Assembly: GCA_963924555.1 (NCBI GenBank)
Contig: OZ004590.1
Span: 6,378,001 to 6,442,000, forward strand
Length of the DNA stretch: 64,000 bases
Origin: Crambe crambe
Lineage: Eukaryota > Porifera > Demospongiae > Poecilosclerida > Crambeidae
Direction of reading: 5' to 3'
Numbering within the stretch: position 1 is the stretch's first letter; each line of letters begins with the position of its first letter. Shown piece by piece: positions 54,843 to 64,000 of the stretch. Under the pieces are notes generated by a model, which did not search any database, was not told where the DNA came from, and saw only the letters and a list, made by a program, of their open reading frames with translations. Made by a program: the position numbers and the translations under genes.

Positions 54843-57800
54843 TTGCCTATTGATATCTTTTTCTAGGTACAACACGACCAAGTTCAATGTCTCTCCCTTT
54901 GTGGAGGAGTGGGTGAAGTATACACAAAATGTTCTCTTTTTAGCTGGTAAGTAGTAGTTGATAAGATAAGATAAAAAATATGGATAGTGTCACTTCCTCT
55001 ATAACATGATATAAAGGTCAGTTAGCCCCCTAACCCCTGAAGTAAACACTCTCTCATGTTCTTCACACTAGCAGTACAGTGTGTTCCCACTGCAGTATAT
55101 ACATACATACAATGTGCACATCTGTGTGTTTATCCTCTATCTTGCCCAGTTGTAATGTGATTACCTTCATCTTTTGCCCACATGTTTTGATTAGCTGGTC
55201 AGATAATTAAGTGCCTACTAGACAAAAACCCAGACACTTCCACTATCAGTCTGGTGGGGTAACTTACACCTGAAGTTTATGTAAGCACAATGAATTCTTT
55301 TACCCACAATGATGAATACTGTTGACTCAGCATTCAGTTTCATCGTATTTCTCTAGGGTTCATTGCCTTTGTGGGTGTGGTTTTTCCACTAGTCATGGTG
55401 GTCCTGTGGATCGTTTGGGAGTTTTGCTATGACGCAGGAGAAAGTGAAATAGAGGAGTACAAGTAGGTGTATAAAGATTACTAGAAACTACTGATTGTCA
55501 CTTGGAGATTACTGAATTTTCTATAGTCATGGAAACGTGGTACAAGATGATTTTTTGTTGTTGTAGGAATGAATCTTGCTGTGCCCAAATAGTAGCTTGG
55601 TCTTTATCAGTGGGTGTGTTCGTTTTGCTAGTGGGTCTGGTGGCATTCATGGCTCTCCTCTTGGAGGGGAATTCTCTGGTTAATCGTGGTGTCTCTGAGG
55701 GAGATGTGGCAGTATCCAAGCTCCTCCCCCAGGCTGAGAAGATTAGAGACCAGTCTGTACATGGAGTGGAGGTGACTGTCTTGGGGGGATATGAAAGGCT
55801 TTCTCAGGATGTGTACAACATATTAAGGTGAAGAGTGAGAGTTAGCAGGCAGCTGTTGTCAAGCTCCCACTTTCAAGGGGTGTGGTTCATGAGACTTGCT
55901 ATAGTGCATAAAGAGCAAGTGGGTCAGACTAGTCAACACAACCCTTACTACTAAGACCAGTTTCAGTGCTCTTCTGTTGGCTCCTGTTCATTGTAGCCAT
56001 TTTTAGACTGCAGTGAAGAGGAGTTCAGAAGTTCCGACACTTCAAAAATAATTTCTTTTGAGTAGTTCATCGGTATTTATCACCACTTTGACTAATTATA
56101 AAAACTTCCTTTTTTCTATGGCTGCAAAAATGCACTATTAACTTCAAATAGCATTCTTCTTTTGAAGAATGCTTTTCTCTTTTTGCTTTGTTTATTCACT
56201 TTACTTCTAACTAATAGGGACATCCCTAGTAAGATTAAGTCTAATGTGAGTGGACTACTGAATGATGACCTGCAGATGTTCTATAGTAATGTAAGTGGCC
56301 ATCTGCCTCTAGCAGTGCTGACTACTCTCAATTACTCCATCAGGTATCACGACAGTTTTCGTTATATCCTCAACTACTCAACCACTCGCAACTCCTACTC
56401 GGTCGTTCCCACAGTCTCTCTGTTGCCAATGACGATGCTGAGTCGTCAGACATAAGCCAGTTGCTCTCTAGTTTCAATTCCACTTTCCAGCAGCTGCAAA
56501 GTGTGTGCTCCATGCTTCCCATGAACCAAAACCTCTCCAATCTAAACAATGAATGTAGTGACTTCATTAACCCTCAGGGTAACAGGTACATCCCTGTAAT
56601 TAGGAATCTGGGTCTAAGAAACAATGTGGATTTGCTGCAAATGATGGTTGATATTCTCACAAATAAGGAGTTCTTCATGAATGTAACTATTAACACTACC
56701 TCACTATACTTTGAAGAAATGGTAAGGAGATGAACAAAAAGGATTTTTGATGAATTTATTCCCAATAATTTATGCAGTCGGAGAATTTGACCCGACTCAG
56801 TCACTTGTCCACGGATGGATTTTTAGGTAACGAAAGTGCTTTCTATCACAATCTGACTTCTGTAGTGAGAGAAGTGCATCATTTCAACTCCTCTCTCTCT
56901 TTCGGCCTCCCAGCGTCACAAAATGAGCTTCTTACATACTTGCATGAAAGGTATTGTAAGTAGCATTTAAAGATATGTAGCATAAAAACTGTGGAATGTG
57001 TCTATCTGAGAAAGGAGGTACCTCATATCTCTTCCCCCCCCCCCCCCCCCCCCCCCCCCCCGGGAAAAGAAATTACCCCCTGATGCAATTACATATCTAT
57101 ATGAAAACACTATTTTGCATTCACCTTGCCCCTTGATCATTCACTATAATTTTCTCAATTTTTAACCAAATTTCTAGTTTAAGGCATCAACAGAGAGCTG
57201 ATTATCCACTCTCTCTGCAGGTGTTTGAAATTTGAAATTCGGTTAAGAATTGAGAAAGTTATAGCAGTTATAATGAGTGATCAAGGGGCAAGGTGAATGC
57301 AAATAGACTTTAATTTTGCATTTCCCTAGGTACCTTGCAAACTGGAATGAGTTCCGTTCCATCTGTACCATCACGTTTGTGCTCATTATCCTGATCTTGG
57401 GGGCATGTCTTGTCCTGTCCATCGGAAGGGGACTCTTCAATATCTATGAGTTACATGTCCATGGGGATGACCCCTCTAATTTGGAAGGGGCACACCAATC
57501 CGGGAAAATAATCCGAAAGTGAGTCATCAACCACTATTAAAAATAATGTAGATCACCTTTGACCTTTTGACACTCCTAGACTTGCCCTGATGCTAACCGG
57601 AGTATGTTTGGTGTCAGCAATTTTCCATGGGGTTTCCTTGGTGATAGCAAGCGGTTTAGGACAGGGATGTGGCCCAAACAGAAATTTTTCAGAACTTTTG
57701 GAAATGGTGATTGACGACAGCCGAACTTGGAGAGGAAATTATTTGCTAGGACAAGCAATTCATGCAAATGGCTCCTACCCTTTGACCTTTAAGAATCTCT

Positions 57801-60800
57801 TGGATAATTGTCGACAAAACCAATCTCTGTACTGGGCCCTAAGACTTGCAGACCGCTTCAACTTTGAGCAAGACATTTACATTTCTGCTGAAGCAATGGT
57901 AAGTTAATTGGTAGTATAATGATAGTGTGATATTAACTCCTGTCATCATACCCTTCTCCTCCTCTTTCAGGAAGCATACCGAACCAGTCTGCGTGACTTA
58001 TCTCAGACAATCAGCCCTTTCTTGTCTTTGACCCCTTGTGCTCATAGCCAGTTGGAACTTCTCGCCACAGCAGAATCCCTCCCAGTGGTGTGGGGGACCT
58101 TCACCTCCCTTACCCTGAACTCCTCCCAACTCTTCACTAGTGGGTTCGTGGGACTAAAAGGAGTTATGAATAAATTGGACAGCATGGTAAGATGTGATGG
58201 GTTGTGGGAACATGTATCCACAACAAGAGCTTCAACTGTATAGGTCGTCCCTTCATCCCACCTTCAATTCCCCTTCCCTTTTCCTCCATGACACCACTCC
58301 CCCTTTCCTCCCCTCCCCCCTTAGCACTTGGCGCTAATGAACCTCTCTTCTCACCTTCCCTCACCCGAAGTGGGTCACACTCTTTCTCTACTGATAAACC
58401 GGACATCAGACGTCCTATCCAATCTGACAGCTCATCTCAACACTTCTCTCCTGTCCATACGAGACAGTGCAGGTTTTCTCCAAACAGTTCAGAGAGCTAA
58501 TTCCAGCTCTTTGCTGAGAGTAAAGGAAGACAGTCTACAGAAGTCAGTGAAACTTCATGTCAGCCGAGGAGCCAATATATACTGTGAGTTAATTACAGAA
58601 GATGTGAAATTATCCCCCTGATTGCCTTATTTCTTGTACAGTGGTTGTTGGTGCTACCACAATAAAGGCAAACATCTCGGATTACATCTCCAACACCACT
58701 AACTCCCTCATATGTGAGACAGGGTCATGCCACTTCATACCTGAACTATATGACCAGTTTTCCTCGGCCTTATGTCAGGACGTGGTCCCAGGATTGGACC
58801 TCTACTGGGTCTCACTAATGGGTATCCTAGCCTTTGCTCTCTGCATCATGATCCTCTCCCTCTTCTTAGCCAGCCGGTTCATGGACCTCGCACTGGAGAA
58901 ATCCAGTCGAGGGAGTAAATTTCACCTGACCAGTTCTGTTATCCGACAGACTCGTGCCATCCTGTGGTTGGCACTCGGTCTTGCCATGAATTCATGGCTT
59001 GTGGTGGCTATTAGTAAAGATACACACTTTCATAGCATCTTCTGTTCCGAAGCTTCTGCTGGAGGATGCTGCTCAGTGTGTGTGTGGATTTTTGGGATTG
59101 TTTTTCTCGTCTTGAGCCTCATCGTCGGAGGTGTGTCTCGTGTCTACCAATGCATCATATTGCATCGGCTATCCAGTAAGTAAATCATCAGGGACATCCC
59201 CACAATAGGTCATTAATAAACATGTCTTACGGTGCCTGCTTCTTGTATGTATTACATAGAGTGTGTGAAGAAAGTGAGGCGGTATTGGGTGGATAAGAAA
59301 AAGGCTGTCCAGTTTCATGGCCAGCTTGCCATCCTGATAATACAGGTCTGTTGGTTATGTACAATGAAATTGAAGAGTATAATAATCACCAAAACAAGTG
59401 GCTGAGGGTGTAAAGGTACTCAAAAGTTAGAGGTGTCCCTTTAAACAGTGACCTCTAGGAGGGTGTAAGGTGGTACCATGATAGAGGTGACCTGCTAACT
59501 CAGGTGACCACTAAGTCAGGTTTGATCCACTGCAGCTGTAGTGTGCTGGGGTCATAGTACATTATTATCTCTAGTGTGTTGGGGTCATAGTACATTACTA
59601 TCTCAAAGCCAATAGTGTGCTGGGGTCATAGTACATTATTATCTCAAAGCTAATGGGTCATAGTACATTACTATCTCAATAGGATTTCCCTTTCCTGATA
59701 CTTGCTGGGATCTACACTTCAAGAACAGGAATTCTGACCATCCCTGCCTTCTTTTCTCTCACTGTCTCCCTCCTGGGCATCATCTCCTACCTCCTGTACA
59801 TATTCACAGAGAGAAACAGCATCAGAAACTACTTCATCTGCCTCAAGAACGAATTCAGGAGATCTTCAAAGTTCAACGTACAGGGGGAACACTCCCCCAA
59901 TGCTAGCAATCAAGGGGTTAACGGTCAGGCTATTGCTATGAATGGGCGTGTGGTGAATGGGAGGTACATAAGCAGTGAATCGGAGCAGTCCGAGAGTGAC
60001 TCCCAAGGCACTACTCAGCGTGTTGACGATTGGATGTATGACCCTCACAACAATGCCATCAGTCACGGAGAGCACAGACTCTCTGTCATTCCAGAACACA
60101 CCGAGGGGATGGAGAATTCTCCTCCCCGTCACCTCTCCGCTAACTCCTCTCCCCCTGGTTCCCCTCTGGCTGGGGGTGTGGCCATGACTGTCCCAGTGTA
60201 CATGCATCAGCAGCCGGAGTCTGACTCAGAGGCAAGGAGATTCCTTTCAATTAACCTAATAATAAATAATTATGTTCATAAAGAGAATCTGGACGGCTTC
60301 TTTACTCTTTTTCTTCTTGTTTTCCTCAGACCCTCCCAACTGCCTCGATGCGATTGGACAGAACGGACTCTCCCTCGGAGTCAGCCCTGCGGCAAAGGAG
60401 GGAGGCAGCTCACCGGGATGGGCTAGGGATAGAGGTGGCCTCTTCTATTAGACACTACGACACATCCTCCGTCAGTTATTTTGGTAGCAAGACCAGTGTG
60501 GGAGGTTCTGATATACAAGGCTACTATTCCAGCTCGCAACCCCCTGATGAATTGTACGAGTCATCAGATTACAGGGTAAGTATGTGTGTGCTCTCTCCAT
60601 ATATAATACAGTATTGTGAAAGATCCAATTCAATTATGGTTGACAATTCTCCTTTAACTTTATGACTTCTGGCTATTAAATTATGACCTTTATGACTTCT
60701 GACTATTACATGCCTCCTTCCATTTTGGAAAAGAGACTTTGTCTTCTCTTCTTCCCCATAATATTCTCTCAAGGGTTTCTCATGCCCCTCCCTATCATTA

Positions 60801-61161
60801 TGGACAATGATATCTGCATGCATGCAGGAGGATTATGACAGCGACTACTCTCACACCAATGCCCAGCGCAACAAGCTCAGGCTTCAACTCAACAGTTATC
60901 CCTGTGAGATGTCAGTGGTAAGTTCTGGAACAGCAGACATCCATAAGTAAAGGTATAGGATTGGGGAGGGGGGGTGCAGGAGCCAGGGCCCTTTACTTGT
61001 TTTTACTTTATGTAAGCAACAGATTGGCAAACTATCTATTCAATATTTGTGGTGCTGGGTCTCCCAAACCAATCATCAATGCATAGGGCCATAATAACAA
61101 TTCTAGACAGCATACTTCTGGTGACCAAATTTCTTTTTCTTTTTCCCCTGCAGGAGGTATG
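54176..61161 (+). CDS. Prominin-like pentaspan glycoprotein with extra C-terminal membrane domain (about 1267 aa, 17 exons)
   Basis: Exons: 54176-54429, 54867-54946, 55357-55462, 55567-55827, 56218-56343, 56415-56721, 56778-56950, 57330-57518, 57580-57898, 57971-58186, 58325-58583, 58642-59175, 59260-59345, 59683-60231, 60330-60575, 60828-60917, 61153-61161; all phases agree. Signal peptide, then helices at about 113-138 and 153-178, a large N-glycosylated loop, helices at about 447-467 and 500-523, a second large loop containing CGPNRNFSELLEM and NLLDNCRQNQSLYWALRL (the prominin C-P/Y-x2-C pattern), and helix 5 at about 818-842 (CQDVVPGLDLYWVSLMG). Ordinary prominins (about 850 aa) end shortly after. 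Here the same exon continues into further helices (about 862-880, 893-922 and one or two near 972-1012), then a Ser-rich tail of 250 residues ending EMSVEV. Prominins shape microvilli and cholesterol-rich protrusions. Intron 14 uses a GC donor (GAG|GCAAGG). Confidence 0.78.
54531..54660. mobile_element. Foldback of two inverted hammerhead-bearing repeat ends (Penelope-like remnant?)
   Basis: Left arm 54531-54584 and right arm 54609-54660 are inverted copies of a unit reading GTATCCCCTGAGGAAGGC ... GAGCACCAGGCC ... AAACGTCGGATGTAAAGAG. The pair sits in intron 1 of the prominin-like gene. Units of this type occur at the ends of Penelope-like retroelements. Confidence 0.6.
54541..54584 (-). ncRNA. 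Hammerhead-ribozyme-like motif
   Basis: Read on the minus strand: CUGAGGA (consensus CUGANGA), a stem II of GGCUU paired with AGGCC around GAGCACC, then GAAAC and GUC with a minimal stem III, followed by GGAU. GGAU can pair with the AUCCC preceding CUGAGGA (one bulge) as stem I. These are the core elements of the short-stem-III hammerheads reported in Penelope-like elements. The plus-strand partner (54611-54652) has AAAAC in place of GAAAC and is probably dead. Activity is not demonstrated. Confidence 0.5.
54810..54841. repeat. Poly-T run in prominin-like intron 1
   Basis: About 32 T, 20 bp before the acceptor region of exon 2. It may extend the polypyrimidine tract. Confidence 0.9.
57034..57061. 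repeat. Poly-C run in prominin-like intron 7
   Basis: About 28 C followed by GGG. Length is prone to sequencing error. Confidence 0.9.
59484..59682. repeat. Transposon terminus copy plus 48-bp tandem repeats in prominin-like intron 13
   Basis: 59484-59526 (AGGTGACCTGCTAACTCAGG ... CACTAAGTCAGGT) is one end of the transposon family seen complete at 4721-5247. It is followed by four copies of TGTGCTGGGGTCATAGTACA then TTAxTATCTCAAAGCTAA (59534-59682). The final copy provides the splice acceptor TATCTCAATAG used by exon 14. Confidence 0.8.
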
Positions 61162-61321
61162 ACTGGTGATGCTCTATATAGCAGCATAAGTAAAAAGAAC
61201 ACCACTCTCTGTATAATAAGCCCTGAGCAAGAAGTGACAGCTGCTAGTGTTCAGTATGTGGACCTGGTATTAATATTCTCAACCATCTATCACTCAAAAG
61301 ACTCATAAATCAGTCAGCATA

Positions 61322-61388
<67 letters not shown>

Positions 61389-61881
61389 ATCTTTTGTCTC
61401 TTTAAATGTTGTTGTTGTTGTTTTTTTAATTTTATGATCATGACTCAATCAGCACCATAATCTTGGTTACCATGACATGAGTAGTGAATGACATTCAATA
61501 TAGTGTCAAAGTTTGAGTGGCTGCCACTTCCTGCAAAACCATGAAAGGTGATGCAATGCTTTGATTCCACAATGTGGCTTCCCATTATGTAAATGACAAC
61601 CTTCTTTGGAATTTATAGCTAATAGCGTGAGGCACACAGCGAGGCACACAGCACAGGTTTGAGAGCTATTACCTATGCTGAGTTTGTGTATCCATCTTTT
61701 AAGCAAACATAGAGGTAAGTCGTTAGTAGATCTGCAAGTAACTAGCTAGTTTATACAAACACTATTTAGCTACAAAAGCTAATAACAGTAGCTAGCTAGA
61801 TACTGTATTAATTTTTCTCTCTACTAGCTTATTAGCTTCCAGTGAAGTAATACTGCACATTCTGAACTGGAAGGAAGGATC
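61162..61881. other. Intergenic region with (CT)n microsatellite
   Basis: A CT microsatellite at 61324-61384, then AT-rich sequence with TAGCTAGCTA runs up to the next start codon. The minus-strand frame 61506-61706 has no recognisable motif. No gene called. Confidence 0.5.
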
Positions 61882-64000
61882 ATGAGAAAGAGCAAATACT
61901 TATCTGGGACTGGTAACATACAGGTGCCTGCTGGTGGAGAAAGAACTATCTCTCCAGTTTCTAGCATGTGGAAACCCCTGGACAGTAGCCACTCTCACCA
62001 CCACCAGTCCATCCGCTCATCCTCCACCTTTGGCAGCAACCATTATCAGGCTTTGAGTCATTCCACCACCAACAGCAGTAGTATAAGAAATAGTCCTCTA
62101 TCTCGATCCAAAGCCTTCTGTTTCAACCAGTTTCGTTTATGTGTAGCTTGTTACGAGTCAAAGTTCATTATGATCGAGCCAGTTGTCTTCTTAATCTTGT
62201 TTGCAGTTTATTTCCACAAGATTGTGTTTGAACTCTACGCCTTCAACTCCTTTGGGCAGAAATTCATCAGTAGCAGTCACTCGAATGCGAATGGAAGTAC
62301 AATATGCTTAACCACCAAACCTCTAGACCAACTCAATATGGAGGATAAATTTGAATATGAAGTAACGAGAGAGTCTAATTACACAAATGGAAACGTTGTT
62401 GAGCGTGAAACTGGATACCTCAACATGATGGTCGGAATGGCTAGTGGAGTTTTCTCCATATTTGGTATGCTCATTGTGGGTCCCGTAGCGAACCGTTTTG
62501 GGCGTAAGACGTCTTTTGTCATGATATTAGCTGGAATGGTTCTCCAGATGGCCCTGACAGTTGCAATCATTAAAGGAGGCATCAACATCCACTTCTTCAT
62601 CCTAGGGTCCAGCCTCAGGGGTTTTACAGGAGGCGTGGCCGGGATATACACCATTACTTATTCTTACATCATCGAATTTGGCAAAGAGAAGACGAGAAGA
62701 TGGCTTACGTTGAGGATTGGATTTGTAGAGACACTTTCATTCATTGCCGTAACCCTTGGTCTCCTCATAGGTGGAATTTCCATCAACTCTCTCCAATGCA
62801 AATTCACTATTCCTGCATATATTATACTTCTACTAGCAGTGTGTGCTACTCTCTATGTGATCATTGCAACGGGAGAATCTCGTGACCATGTATATGCCCA
62901 CACCTCCAATAGGTCACCTGTAGTGGTGAAAAGGAACGACAAGGTTCGCATTGGTCCAAAACTCCTCCTCCTCGGTGTGAAATTATTCTTCAGCAAGGAA
63001 TCTCCACGTGCAAAACTCTGGCTCAGTCTCATAGTGATGATGATTTCAGTGATAAATTCGACAGGCATTGTTGCTATCCTAACCCTTTACCTTCTCCATC
63101 ATCCTCTATATTTCAGTCCCCTGACAATTGGATTATATCTGGGATTGGGCGAGTTTCTCCATGGACTTATTTTGGTGATAATCCTGCCATTGCTACTAGC
63201 TGCAGGCATTCATGATTGCACAATAGTGATTCTGAGTACGCTCTTGACTATGGCTGCAAATGTGTCTCTTAGCTTTGTGAATGCTGCTTGGCAAGCATTT
63301 CTGGGTAAGTAGATCAAGTTTAATGGTTGAAGATTGTAATGATTAGTTTTTGTCCCCTTCAAGTGGTGATTGCTCAGAGTGTGGAGGTATTTATCGTACC
63401 AACACTGAAAGCCATGATGTCAAAATCTGTACCTCCGGAACAGCAAGGTACAGCATTAGACTGGGGACATGGCCCTCAGACCCCATGATAGGTTCCTTTG
63501 CCTGTGCATTATCATTGTTTCTTCTCCAGGTGCACTCTTTTCTCTCATCTCTGTTGTACAAGTGGTGGGTTCCATTGTGGCCTACGGTGTGTATATTCCC
63601 ATCTACGTTGCCTTCTTGAGAGGCACCGACTTCTTCGGTGTGCATTCAAATGCCAGTGCATATGTGTTCTCTATGATGTCTCTCCTTTACATATTCACTA
63701 TTCCTCTAGTGTGGTGAGTCATATGTCTTGTAAAACCCGGTGGTATTATAGATTCCATTATAGGTGATAGTGTAAGAGATTATAATAATATTAGGCATAG
63801 AACATTGTACATCGACCTTTATGTGTGGTTTACATTGCATACTATAGCATACTGGGCATAATGAGAGCACGTGAGGAAAAAAGAAAGTCAAGAAACAGGT
63901 ACTCGCCTCTCTTGAGTGAAACCGAGACATCTTCCTCAGCGCCTATCAGCAATGAAGCACCTTCTTGCGGACACAGCAATAATAAGTTCAGTTTTGAGGC
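61882..64000 (+). CDS. SLC46-like MFS transporter with extended N-terminus (partial, runs off the window)
   Basis: Exons: 61882-63304, 63364-63447, 63530-63713, and 63848 to beyond 64000. A His/Ser-rich N-terminal tail of about 90 residues (HSHHHQS, SSSTFGSN) precedes the first helix (IEPVVFLILFAVYF). The extracellular loop has NGS and NYT glycosylation sites. MFS motif A is present as GPVANRFGRK, followed by further helices. The last visible exon encodes a cytoplasmic tail with RYSPLLSETE, the same SPLL element as in the two transporters at the window start. Intron positions and phases match the complete gene at 336-2686. The stop codon is not reached. Substrate unknown. Confidence 0.85.

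Noticed and set aside
1..64000. tRNA and rRNA genes
   Set aside because: I looked for B-box-like GGTTCGAATCC and rRNA signatures and saw none convincing; a tRNAscan/Infernal run would settle it.

Overview
This is a nuclear fragment of a compact animal genome, most likely from a sponge (probably a demosponge). The evidence is spliced genes with short GT-AG introns (many of 40-200 bp), AT-rich DNA full of TAGCTAGC-type spacers, metazoan-only families (a MIS18BP1-like centromere protein, a prominin-like protein, a MiDAC ELM2-SANT scaffold, DCAF5) and a high load of short inverted-repeat transposons. The taxonomic call is inference; no marker in the window proves it. I rebuilt exon structures by eye from reading frame, splice sites and protein similarity. 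Exon edges should be good to a few bases. Gene coordinates run from start to stop codon unless stated.

Layout. 1-2.7 kb: the last exon of one SLC46-like MFS transporter and a complete tandem paralogue. 3.2-6.2 kb: a compact SANTA+SANT (MIS18BP1/KNL2-like) gene whose introns host two transposons. 6.5-18.2 kb: an accessory, repeat-rich block. Two copies of a roughly 1 kb repeat carrying broken Argonaute sequence flank a nonautonomous TA-flanked element, a frameshifted piggyBac transposase and a 1.4 kb minisatellite. 19.5-28.8 kb: housekeeping genes eIF4A3 (+), GINS1 (-) and a PP2A B56 subunit (+). 29.8-39.5 kb: one large MIDEAS/TRERF1/ZNF541-type gene with zinc fingers, AT-hook and ELM2-SANT. 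40-49 kb: tightly packed TRIT1-like (+), COX20 (-), ASRGL1-like (-), DCAF5 (+) and DNAJC22 (-). 49-54 kb: a repeat-rich stretch with a Ulp1/C48 protease fragment, a type II glycosyltransferase and an inverted-repeat element with a Cys-rich ORF. 54.2-61.2 kb: a prominin-like gene with an unusual membrane extension. 61.9 kb to the end: a third SLC46-like transporter, cut by the window.

The genes do not form one pathway. They cover centromere licensing, exon-junction/NMD (eIF4A3), replication (GINS1), phosphatase targeting, HDAC1/2 chromatin repression, tRNA modification, cytochrome oxidase assembly, isoaspartyl clearance, CRL4 ubiquitin ligase targeting and membrane traffic. Two divergent pairs have very short shared promoters: ASRGL1/DCAF5 with about 81 bp between start codons, and GINS1/PP2A-B56 with about 281 bp.

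The most unusual items are the prominin-like protein with about four extra transmembrane segments, the 376-residue SANTA-SANT protein, the duplicated Argonaute debris, and a hammerhead-ribozyme-like fold in a foldback element inside the prominin gene.
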